A stretch of 64,000 nucleotides of DNA, taken from the NCBI GenBank assembly GCA_003508835.1, contig PUFA01000077.1, forward strand, positions 3,982,001 through 4,046,000, given 5' to 3'. Position numbers and translations under genes: made by a program. Positions 1 to 12,600 of this stretch are shown piece by piece (position 1 is the stretch's first letter; every line of letters begins with the position of its first letter). This stretch comes from Eonycteris spelaea. Lineage: Eukaryota > Chordata > Mammalia > Chiroptera > Pteropodidae. A model generated the notes under the pieces. The model was not told where the DNA came from. It was given only the letters and a program-made list of their open reading frames with translations, and searched no databases.

Positions 1-70
1 CAACAGTGTAGTTTGTAAAGATGGAAACCATACAAAACCCCCTATTTTTTTCCTTTTCTTTCTTGTTCAG

Positions 71-193
71 TACCACCCTCTGGTCCCCAAAACTTACAAG
101 TCTCAGAAGAATGGTATAACAGGCTGCGTATTACGTGGGATCCACCATCTTCCCCTGTAAAGGGCTATAGGATTGTCTATAAACCTGTTAGTG
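71..193 (+). CDS. COL14A1: COL14A1 window exon 1: first half of an FN3 module
   Basis: The exon is 123 nt, with acceptor ttgttcag and donor gtaagt, and phase 1 at both ends. It reads [17 protein letters not shown], then LRITWDPP and GYRIVYKP. This is the N-terminal half of a fibronectin III fold, with the B-strand Trp and C-strand Tyr in place. The first two bases complete a Val codon begun in an exon left of the window. Confidence 0.96.
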
Positions 194-2901
194 GTAAGTA
201 GTGCTTTTAAAAATATTTTTATCACTCTTAGGCATCTAAAATGTCTTTTAAAGTGAATTGTTTTTGTTCCGCTTTTTATCTATTTTTGGTTTTTCCATGT
301 TTTAAGAAGTGAGAAGAATTCTTACCTTCTTTGGGGAAAAAAAGTGTTTTAGTATGGTCAGTGTTAGAACGGACACTGTCACAGTGGTGATGTTATGCCC
401 TGACCTAAGAAATGAACGGGAATGTTAACGAATAGGATACATGCCAGCATACACTTGGCCTACACACCCCAGACAAATAACCTGCCTCAGAAACTTTGAC
501 TCTAGAAATAGGATGTTTCTGGGCTCAATGGTTATATAGGCTCTAAACATTTGGAATCTCCAATTTCTCATTCTTCTACTTCTCAGTTCTTTGATGAACT
601 GGAGAAAGTCTGTTTAATAAATCACCATTTGGGGAACTATGTTGGGGTATAAAATTCATCGATGCCCTAAGATTGTAGTAAAAGGCTTTTCCATCAGCCT
701 GTTAGACCCATGGCAAGGAGACCCCTCTCTCCTAATCACATCGTTATATCTCGGAAGCAGGAGAAAGACCTGGATGGGGCCACGGAACCCTTGGTCCAAA
801 CACCACTGGGGATGATGCCGTGTGCGCTTCCACCTGTTACAGTGGCACTTTCATGAAGTTTGAACGGGAGACTCAAACTAGATATTATAAGGGTCTCCTC
901 AGCATTTTGAACCGGGGCCTTCAGGATCTGCTGGTTGGCAGAAAGTCATTCTTCAATGATTCTTCTTGATTTGGCAGGAAAATTTTAAAAACATTCGTTG
1001 GGCCATTAAAAACTCTTTCTGCCCTCAGAAACTCCTTTAGTCTCGGCCTGTCACCTGAGATGTTGCTTTTGCTTCTGTAACACATTTCAGCCTTTTCCGT
1101 GTCCCATGATCTGGGTTCATACAACTAAAATACCCAGCCTCCGATTTCTGCAGACAGACAGACATCTCTATGCACCATGAAAATGAAATAGCAGGAATGT
1201 ACCATGGATGCACAAGTCTGTTTGAGACAGAATCCTTGGGATCTGTCACCATTTTTTATTTGTTTGTTTTCTTGTGTCTTTTTTTTTTTTTCCAGGCCAG
1301 GGCATGTGCTAATTATAAAACGGCCTTGCTGTATTTGTTCTTTGGCCCTTTTTGTAAACATTGATCAGATTTTCTGAGGAAAATAGCTTTGTTTTAGGCC
1401 AGTGGTTCTCAGTCAGTGCAATTTTGCTGCCCAACAGAGATATTTTTGATTCTCACAACTCGATGCTATTGGATTCTGTAGGTAGTTAAGCATCCTACAA
1501 GTCACAGTACCTCTTCCCCACTGCTCCAGAATAACAATTAACCAGCCCTAAATGTCAACAGTGCTGAGGTTGAGATCTGCCGTTTTAGGTCAAATGGAAA
1601 AATTGTATGTGAACATTTGTACGGAGATTAGGGGCATGGGAAAATCGCTACTGAAAAAACATTCATAGAGAAATATTTAAATATATTGTTGGAAGGGAAT
1701 CTGGCATAAAATAATGAGTATTTTAGGAACTTGTCACTAACTCAAAGCTTTCAAAGAAAGAGCACATATAGACAGAGGCAGGAGGTAAGTAAATTGGTGT
1801 GGGACTTAGCAAGAAATGTTTTTAATGCTAAATCAAAGATTCCACTGGGTTGAACCAGATAGAGGTGGACAAGTAAAAGCCTAAAGAAGCCACTGGTCAA
1901 TGATCTTGAAGTAAGAGTGTCATCTGTCTGGTCCTAAAAATTATTAAGAGGTGTAGATAGAACTAGTAGTGGTAACACACGTTCAGCCCCACGTGGCTAA
2001 GCATGGCACTGTGACCATGATAAAATTTGTTGTTACTGACGCATGCCTGCTGGTGTCGAAGCCCGGTGTCTGAGAAAGGGCCATTGAGAATGACTTCTCA
2101 AAACCTATGGTAACATAGTAGGTCCACTGCAAAGGACTCATAATATGGTGGACGGTGGATTGTGAGGTAGGCCAGCTTAACTGACCAGCACTAGGGAAAT
2201 AACCACATCTGCAAAAAGGACTGTGTCCCTATGGAGAAGCTGGCATGGTAGTCAGGTCCGTAAGTCTTAGAACTAGATGGGGCTAGATTTGCACCCCAGC
2301 TCTGAAAAAAAAATAGTTGACTAGGTTTCCAATTTTTCATCTTCTGTTAGAACTGACATACACTCTCTCTCCGTTAGTTGCCGGCCCGACACTGGAAACT
2401 TTCGTGGGAGCTAACATTAACACCATTCTCATCACAAACCTCCTCAGCGGCATGGACTACAACGTGAAAATATTTGCCTCTCAGGCCTCAGGCTTCAGCG
2501 ACGCTCTGTCAGGCGTGGTGAAAACACGTAAGACCGATATCCTGTTGCCTCAGCCCCCACGTGTGGTTCTGCACTGTAACTCAGCCCCTGCTTCACTCGA
2601 TGGTTGGTTTTTCTTTTCCTCAGCGTCGCCCTTTCTGGATGGTGTTTCATGGAAAGAAAGGTGTTCTCCTTGCTCAGAGCTGTAGCTCAGAGTCCTGGTT
2701 GGCAGGCGAACGTCAGAGCCTGGCCTTCAACCGTACTTGATGGTCGTGGGCAGGAGTGCCCTCTGCAAAGTCTTTGTTGGCATTTTTCAAATTAGGTGAA
2801 ATTTTCTAACCACCCTGTAGCCTGACACAGCCAAGCCAGTCAAAGTTGGGCCAATGGGGAGTTCACCTTTTCTCCAAGCCTTCACCCCTCCTCCCCTTAC
2901 A

Positions 2902-2932
<31 letters not shown>

Positions 2933-3647
2933 CCCCTAAAAGATACATACGGCACTCTGAGGACTTCCTTCTTTACCTTTTAAGGGTTTCTGCACTGTCC
3001 ACACACCATCTGGGACTTCTCAGCGGCATATCTGACTCCCAGACCCACGGCATAATGCAGTGTTTTCCAAAATCCCGCGTGTATATTCCACATTCTTTAT
3101 GTTTGTTATACTTCCGTACCATCTGCTTAATATTTCTTTAAACCAACTTACAGGATATTTTTTTACTTAAGTACTTTCCAAAACCCACAGAATTATGCTA
3201 AACAGAAAACCAGCATTTTTAATACACATTAAAGGTAGTTCAGAAATGATGAAATAAAGATGGTTTGGCTGGTGCTGATGAAAATCATCCCGAGTCCTAT
3301 CAACAGTACGTGCCCTGAAAATCATCCTATCAACAGTACATGCCCCACACCTGAGAATGATAGTCACGGTATCATCAAAATAAAAGCCTTAAATCTGCTA
3401 CGTATTAGTTAAGGCCCCAAGCGAATTACTTAACTTCTCGAGCCCAAGCTTTCTCCATGTTCAAATGAAAATGATAATAACCATACACAGGGCGATTGTG
3501 AGGATTAAATAAAGTGTAAAAAGTGCCTATCAGATGGCAAGCGCTCAACAAAACCACTATTATTGTAATAATTGTGCTTTATGCCCTTGGCCTATATCTC
3601 ACTCTCATCCCTAATCAAAGAATTATAGATGCAATTATGTAAGAAGA

Positions 3648-3679
<32 letters not shown>

Positions 3680-6600
3680 TATATATATATTAAAGCAGAC
3701 CCCAAGTCGCCTGTATTTGACCACCTACATTTTATATAGAACCAACCTTTTATTAGTTTTCTTTAAAGGAATATCTTGAAATCTTAAAATCTGGGTACAG
3801 AATCAATTTAAACTCAAAAGAACTAGTTTGTGACTTCAACAGACCTGTGGCTGTGGCCTGTGGTTCTGATCTCATTCTTGGCTGTTGAAATGATACCCTC
3901 CTGGCACTCCCATAAGCGCCCAGTATTTCCCTCTGTTGTGCTACAGCAGCAATGGTCCCCAGCCTCTTTTGGCACCAGGACCAGTGCTCCTGTGAGAATC
4001 TTGATGCCTGATGATCCGAGGTGGAGCTGAGGCGGTGAAGCTAGTGCTGGGCAGCGGCTGGAAATACATACGAAGCTTCACTTGCCCAATGCTCACCTCC
4101 TGCTGTGCAGCTCGGTTCCTAAAGGTCATGGACCCCTCCCGGTCCGCTGCCGGGGGTGCAGGACTCCTGTATTGTAGCAACCCCACAGTCCTTCCTTAGG
4201 AACACCCTAGAATCCCCTGTGGATTTCCCCACCTCTATCTCCTCTCTCCTCTAGTTTATCTTGGTTTTTCTCCTCAATTACTCTTTCTGTCTGTGCCATT
4301 TTTTTCTGTCTCTATGATTTGGTCTCTCTTCTTATTCTTTCTTGTCTCCTTCTATTCACTGTTCTCTGCCTCTCTTCCTTCTGTTCTTTCCTCTTCTGTC
4401 CTTTAATAAACACAGTATTCTAAATAATATTAAAAGACTTAAAGTATTAAGTTGTTATATATTCTATCCTTAAAGTAAACATTAGATTGGCTTATTATTT
4501 GTTTTCTTTCTTCTTTCTCCCAAGCAAAATAAAACTCCATGCAACTGCAAATAAATTAAAGTGTTTTTTAAATTTGGTGTTATATAGATTGTTATTGATT
4601 TCCTTTTTTTGATGGGAGAGGGGTTGTTTACTTGGCCTTAGGATAAAACATCTTGCTTCTCTCATCTAACAGAAAAGAACACTGTGAATGTGTAAGTTGT
4701 GATTAGACAAGATTATTTTTACTATCTTGAACAATAATTTTAGGTTATTATTTTTATTTAATGACGTAGCTATTAGAGAGGGAGATATTAAAGAAAATGA
4801 TATAGGCAAGAGAGTCAGAGGTCATAAGAAAAAGTAAATATTATTTTCTGCTTTCTGCTTGTTCTAAATGAGAAACATCATATGCTTACTCTTCTGAAGT
4901 CTTGGAAAAACAATATTTTTACTGCTCTACAAAAACCTTTGGTGAATCATTTTTGAATATTACAGCATTCTAAATTAATAGAAATCTATGTATTTTTAAA
5001 TAATTTTTGTTATCTGCATTAAATCTTTTATTTTTAAGTTTTCAAAATTTGTTAATTCTCATTCAATCATGTTTTGAAGGCCAGTCCTTGTGAAACTGCT
5101 CCCTTTGAGTAAGACTTCCATTTTGCCTACTTGTTCATACCTTTTGTTAAGCCATCACTATCTTTCAGTGGTTGCTAAGTACATATTGTATTAATTTTTA
5201 TTAAAGTATATATAGTAATTTTTGAATATTTAGAAAACACAAATAGAGAAGATTGAAAGTCACCCATAATTTCGCCATGCGTTGCATCTAGTCTTTTTCT
5301 TCTGAATATGTATTTTTTTGTTTACAAATATAAGGCAGAATGTGTAATACATCATTTTTTGCAACTGCTTTTTCATGTCATAAAATGATTATCTTTTGTG
5401 CAATACTTTGTTCCAAGCTGACAGTCCACTTCTCACTAAGGAACCTTGAATTAGGATTTTATCACGTTAAAGTTCATTGCAGACTTGGGACATTTGTGGT
5501 AGTATCTGCAGTGTGACATAGTTATGTTTTTATTTCCTTATAGTGTTTTTGGGCGTGACCAATCTTCGAGCAGACCAGACTCAGATGACCAGCTTGTGTG
5601 CTCACTGGCAAGTTCACCGTCATGCCACCGCCTACAGGATAGTTATCGAATCCGTCCAGGGTAGGTGCAATTCATCACGTCTGTTTTTGTCAAGCACTAA
5701 GCTTGGTTCTGTGCAAACCACTGTGGAAAGCATCCACGTAACATTAGACGAGCCCTCTCGTTTAGAAACCTTTTTGATGATGCATGCTTATTTGATATTT
5801 GCTTTGTGGGATCCAGGTTTGACGGTAATGTTTTTCGTAGTGATTCTTTTTGCTTTGGGGGATTATTGGCGAAGAGCACACTCTCACCCAGGAGATGGGA
5901 TAATATACCTGTGCCACCCCGGGCAGCTTCTGCCGCATTTCAGTTCTCAAGTGTATCTACGACTCGGGACTTTGTTTCAAAGTTGAAACGCTAAAAATGG
6001 TGGCTTTTTTATTAAAATATAAAGAAAAACAAAAAGCTGATTCCCAAAAAGTGAGTTTCTAGGAACTTGAATCCTCTTTTATATTATCAGCATGGATATT
6101 CAGAAAATGAGGTCAAATAATGAAATTACTTGAATAGAATTTGTATTATCAGTAGAAAAGGTGTGTCTTGTTATGTCTAGGAGACACCAGAGAATCCCAA
6201 GTGAATTTTTTAATCTTTCAAACTTGATAATGAAATTGTTAAATATTTTTTTTTTGGACAATGATCATATTTCCTCATAAAAAAAAACGAAGAGCTAATT
6301 TGATGGGGGCAGGCCTGAGTAGGAGGATTGTAGCGCATAGTTCTGGCTATACCTACATGTAAAATCATATTTTGATCCAATCCAGAAGGTGAAAGCACAG
6401 TTTAGTCGAGTGCTGAGAGCATTTGGAAATAAGCTGAGAATATGACAATAGAATATGAGAGACACCAGAAGAGGTTGTACCCACCCCAACCAAAGCACTG
6501 TCTCAATAGACAGGCTCAGCCACTAATTCCTTGATTCCCTGTGTGTGATCCCATAGGAGTCCCTTTAGCCTGACATTGGCTAAACATAACGGGAGTGGCT

Positions 6601-9600
6601 TTAACTTAGAATGAACATTGAGAAAGAGAAAGCCAGGACAAGTCCAATGGATCTTTTGGTTGTATTTAATATGATTTATGAGATGCTTAAGCAGAAGTAG
6701 ATGAAAGATACGCAACTATTTAAGAAATAATTATAAAATCTTGAGGAGTTATGTTTTATATATCTTTAAAAGACTAGTTAATCTGTTTAATATGAAAGAG
6801 TTGACATTTAATGGTATTTGCTAAGCTTCAAAAAAATACTAAGTATAAAAATTACACTCCCAAACGACCCCCAATACTTTTATCTTTTTATAATGTCTAA
6901 GATGTTGACATGAAGGGACATGTCCTGTGGATAGTCATTGTCTTTCATAAAAATTTATGTAGGTCGACATAACATTGTATCAATACTGGCTTATTGGTGG
7001 AATTGGTGAAATCCTTAAGTATTTTTTAAACTAAATGCTTTTAGTTCAGCATATTTGCAAAATAACATCGGGATTCTGAGAAGGTTTGATTGATGTGTCT
7101 GATAACATTGACCCAGTTATCTAAAACCTCGATAAGCTCTTCCCGAAGCCAAGATTTTTGCTAGCAAAAAACATGAGTCCACACTTCCTTCTTATCTTCA
7201 AGTTAACTTGTATCCCTTCAGTATTATTTTCAGGCTTCCCAAATCCTCTTAAACAGATCCTCAGTAGTTTTAATTAAACAAGAGTGCACAAAGTGTTGTT
7301 CAGTTTATTTTCCACCAACATTTATAAGCTGAGAGATTTATGAGCCCAATTAGCCTACGTCTCATTTACATAATTGTTAACTGAGTATTATTAATCAACT
7401 GGACAGCAACAGATTCTAATTGACAGCCTCAAAGAGGAGTGTTGGGGTGGGAGTGAGTAGGAATCGTAGTAGGGAATATGTTTAAATATTTTAACTTACA
7501 CAGTTCGGGTCAAGGAATAGTTTTTCTACTTGGAGTGGGGAAGAATTAGGCTGGGTTTCTTTCTTTTTGACCCTTTTACTTCCTTCAACCATTTTTCTTA
7601 CCCTCACCTCCTGACCTCGCCCCATCTGACAACCACTAACCTGTTGTTCTCTGTATCTATTACTTGGTTTAGTTGAGTTTCTTTATATTAAAGAGAAATG
7701 TAATCTTCATCCTAACCACGGCCTTCAAAGGACCTGTGGTCAGATGTTCATTCTTTCATTAGCAGATGAGTTCCAGAGCTGTTTTAGCTCTGTAATATCT
7801 GCCATTAGCTACATAAGCTGCCTCTGTAGAAATTTTAGTCCTTGCACACAAGAGGAAATCCTAGAGAGAAGTGGGACCTGATTCCTCCATGAGACAGAGG
7901 AGAGCTTTCTCCCAGGGTGACTTATTTCTGAACACCTCTGACAAATTCTTACTGTTGACAAGTAACTTTTTCCAGATTTTTAAAAAGTATACTCCCCATG
8001 GTCTGGTCATGTCACTTGTATACTGAGATGTAGTCGTGGAGAGACCTCTGTTCTGACCACAATTGCTAGTTACCTTTCTTCTCTGGACTTCGGTTTCTCT
8101 AAAATTACTTCTTTTGAGGCTTTTACCTGATGCAATACCTACAAATTTCCAAGGTTTTTGTGAATAAAGTAGTTAGGCTGTATTGTCCACATTTACTTAT
8201 TTGTTTATAAATGGCAAAAAAAAAAAGAAAGAAAGAAAGAAAAGAAAAGAAAAGGGACTTAAGCAAAAGAGTCAATTTATTGGCTAAGATACTGAGAAGT
8301 TAGAAAGTACCTGGACGGCACATCGAGATTTAGGTGTTCAGTGTCATTAAGATTTAGTCTTGCTTCGTCCTCTGCTCTGCTCTGCTCTCATCCTCAGCCA
8401 GATTCTTTGGGTCAGTCCCAGTCAGACCCAGAATTACATTCTCCCAGCTTCCAGCTTAACAGTCTTCATGAAAAGAGAGCTTTTCTTTCTCAATAATTCC
8501 AACAGAAGTCCAGGAACAGAGTCATAGTGGCTCAGTTTGTGTGAGATGCCCCAAAGTCTGTCATTGAGTTCAAGGGGCATGAAATAAACTGGTCAGACCT
8601 GGTTGCCTCCCACCCCTTTTTGTTGAAGAGGAAAGAGGGTTGTTATTCAGTCCTTCCTAAATCATAAAGACCAAGAGTGGAGAAGAACAGAGTCAAAGAA
8701 AGAGAGATTAGATGCAAGATAGACAAAAAGAACAGATGTCTGCTATCCATGTAAATATTATGACATTTTTCATAGCCAAGACCAAAAAAAAAAAAAAGAA
8801 AGAAAGAAAAGTTTACCAGAAGGATAAAGTCCTCTTAGGAGAGACTGAAATAAAATCTGCCTTTGAGTCAGTCATCCACTTGCCAAAATTAAATTGTAGG
8901 CTTTTGGTTAATAGCAAGATAAACCAAAGCCAGAGACTTGGTTGTTCTGGGGTAACTCAGAACCCCATGGGAGCCTCCCTTAGTTCTGTGCATGCTCTGT
9001 AGTCCGTGTCTCTCTCCAGCTGTTTCGAGTTGACTTGCTGCCCGAGACTGAATATAGCATTTCCTTTCAATTTGTGTATTTTATCGCCACGAAGGCCAAA
9101 ATACTGTATTCTCTCCCTCGTCTCCATAGGTTGGTACATGCCTTTCTAGCCTGCTTTAGAAAAGTTTCAAAGGATGACCTACTTGTCCTCCATCTTTAGG
9201 TGTTGAAATGTCAATTTTGCAGTATCATCCATTCACCCAGAGAAAGAATTGCGGTACAGTGGAGGGCCTACTTTACCAACACCAGAGCCTACCCGCCCCC
9301 ACCCGTACCCGCAATGATCACATGAAACCAAACCTAATCTCAGGAGTTAACTTTCCGAAGCAGTGACATTATCATTGGGTATTTGAGAGACATGGGGGAT
9401 GGAAGCATCTATACCATAAAATCGCAGTAGAGTATCCTGGGATTCTTTGCTTGTGGATTCAGTAACTACTCAGGGTATTTTGGTGAGTCAAGTTGGTAGC
9501 ACCATTATTGGCATGACAATAACTCAGATACTGTATTTAGTTTTGCTTCATAAGAATGAATGCACAAAGATAGAATTTTTTCAAGTGTTACAAAGAAATA

Positions 9601-12600
9601 AATTAATTCCCTGCTTTTGGCTTAGGCAGTTGAGGAAATTAGTCATCATTTGATCAGTTTTTAGGCCTGAATCACACATGCCAAAAGCACCATGGATACA
9701 CCCCATTCATGTAACCCCTCTCTGTAGTATTGAGAATCAAATGATACTGTTTCCTATTAATTTTACAGTGACTATTCCAGTTTTCCAAATATTTGTAGAT
9801 TTTTTTTAGGCAGTAAAAGCCATCTATAAAGTACATGGGTATCCACAAGACATAGAGGAGATGACAGAAAAGCACATTTCTAGACGCAATTCCAGGAGAG
9901 TTCCTGGACACTTTTATGGAGATAGATAAATATGATTATTCACGCCTAGGATTTAGGAAATGTTTGAATTACAGGTGGTTCACAGGAACTTGCAGGAGGT
10001 TCCAAACTTGTGGTTAAGGGTTAATAGAAAGAAACATCTACTGTGGGGTCTGAGCCAGCCTGACCTTGGACATCAGCAAAGCAGAGAGCAGGGTTACTTA
10101 CATTTTTCTTACGATTAACTCCTTTCGCAGCACACATAATCTCACAAACACCTTAATATTTTCATTTCATCATTTTGCAAAATATATGATAAAGAAATTA
10201 TTGAAGTATACCTTTATTCATTCCGAACAAATATATTACCAAAGTGATATTATAAAGTTCACTTTTAAAACTCTTTGATATTATAATTAGAACAATAAAT
10301 TTTAATTCCACTGAACATATGGCTTTAATTTATTTATGTTTTTTAAAATCAGGATTTATCCATAGACAAAAATTTAAATGGCATGTCATGTTTCTCTGAC
10401 ATATGTATACTGTAATATTTATGTTTTGTTCCTACATATTAAAATATAGATTGAAATTTAATAGGTATTATACTTTCAAAATAAGCAAAAATTAGTATTT
10501 GACATTAACTTAAAAAACACTTGGTCTGTTTTTGTGTTATATATATTCACTATATATTTACTGAACTGCAAATAACATTTTAAAGTTCTTTTTAACCACT
10601 AAATAATATATGTAATGTATTTAATCAATGCAGTTTTTAAAGTTTCACCATTTTTATTTTATTTATTAAATGATTTTTTAATTTTTTAATATTGTAATTT
10701 TTTAAATTACAATATTATTGACTACATTCCTATTCTGTACTCTACATCCCCATGACTATTTTATAACTGCCAATCTGTACTTCCTAATCCCTTCCCTTTT
10801 CATTCATCCCTCCAACCCCAATTCCATCTGGCAACCATCAAGATGTTCTCTGTATCTGGGAGTTTGTTTCTGTTTTGCTTTTAACACCGGTTTTTAAATT
10901 TCTAGAAATAAAGCTATGTAAGGCTTTGACGAGGTGGATGCAACTTATGGGTCAGATGAAGATCCATCTAGAGGGAACTTGCATAATAGTGTTTTCATGG
11001 TAGCAGTGATTCTCCCTTTTAACCAATTATGTGATATAATACCTCAAGCCAGTATAATTCATTTTGGAATTTTCTGATTAGGCCATGAATATTAAGCATT
11101 TTAGAAACAAATCATCTAAAGATGGCTGTTTTTTAAAAAAAAATTTTTTTATATGTGTATTTTATTGTGTTTCTGTTATAGATACACAAAAGCAAGAATC
11201 TACTCTGGGTGGAGGGACAAACAGGCATTGCTTTTATGGACTTCGGCCCGATTCACAATATAAAATCAGTGTTTATACAAAGGTTCAAGAGATCGAGGGC
11301 CCCGGTGTCAGCATAATGGAAAAAACACGTAAGTCAAGTGTCTTCTCTCCTGATCCCTGTCTCCAGAACAGTTTTTAGGCATCCTGTTTTGATTTGAAAA
11401 CCTTATTCCATTTAGAAAAATATTAGCTTTTGCTGCCTGGGAAGATCTGTAATATAAGTTTTTGTTCCTCTTATCCAGTCCCAGAATTCACTGCACATGG
11501 CCTAGTGATGTCATCTGTATGTTTTTTCCCATCCCCCATAAGCTTCACAAGGGACTATAAGGCAGTATGATGGCAAAGTGCTTGAAACAATGACCTGTAT
11601 TGTGATCTGTATCCATAAGGAACATTTGCGGTATGTGGAGTGTGAAATGAAGCTTAAGGACCGGGTCCTGACATTAAAATAATGGCATTTTACCACAGCC
11701 ATGCAGGTGGGCATGAGCCAACATGTTCCAACTGGCTGACCCTGGAGTTATTGCCTACTTAAGAAGCTTTCACATTTTTTCCAAGTTGGCTGCAGATCTG
11801 ATGCGCTGAAGGGGAAGGCAAAGTATAAGATTAAAACAAAGCACTTTTGACTTGTTGTAAAGAGCAAGGAGGGTGTCAGCTTCTTGGAATGGCGTTTAAT
11901 CAAGGATTCCTGACCTAGAGGCCACAAACATTAAAATGGTTCAAATCATAATGAATTCTGGGGGACATTTATGTGCTTACCTCAGAAGCTTGAACTCGAA
12001 ACCCTGAGGATTTGCGTCTGACTAGGTAGTGGGCAATGGGCTTTCTTGGAGGCTCCTCTGTCTTCTAGCTGACTTTTAGAAAGCTTTACTGCTTATATAT
12101 GAGTCTTTCGATGGATCTGGGACATACAGAAAGAAATCATCATCGATGTGTGACTTTCAAAAATAGAAAGTCAAGATACAGTAAATTGAATCACTTAATT
12201 TTTTTCTAATATACTTTATTTCGTAACACTGAAATTTTGTATTATACACGTATTTTTGAGATATAATTACATACCATAACGTTTGCACATTTTAAGTGTT
12301 TAATTCAATACTTTTTAGTACTAAGAGTTGTATAACCATCACTGCAATCCAATTTTAGAATATTTTCATTGACCCAAAGAGATCTTTTGTGTCCGTTCAC
12401 AGTCAACCCCCTGTCTTATCTTCAGCCCCAGGCAATTTATTTTTTTTATTTATTTATTTTTTTATGCATTTGCCTTTTCTGGACATTTCATGGAAATGAA
12501 AATATATAATATGCAATCTTTTGCATCTGGCATCTTCATTTAGCATATGTTTTTGAGGTTCATTCATGTTTTAGTTTGTTTCTTTTATTGCCTATTAGAA

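Larger units (their letters stand above)
194..2377 (+). other. Intron 1
   Basis: This 2.2-kb intron holds a MER20-like hAT copy near 1400-1584 and a MIR head near 2245-2305. I see nothing else I can assign; short open frames on both strands lack any protein signature. Confidence 0.9.
2528..5543 (+). other. Intron 2
   Basis: This 3.0-kb intron holds CA and TA microsatellites, a MIR, an inverted hAT-type copy and an L1M-like antisense fragment. A pyrimidine-rich stretch near 4230-4400 is otherwise unassigned. Confidence 0.9.
5661..11181 (+). other. Intron 3
   Basis: This 5.5-kb AT-rich intron holds L1 3'-end fragments near 7560 and 10660, two A-rich microsatellites and a strong hairpin at 10687-10717. 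Nothing assignable lies in 5661-7550, 8260-8770 or 8820-10650. Confidence 0.9.
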
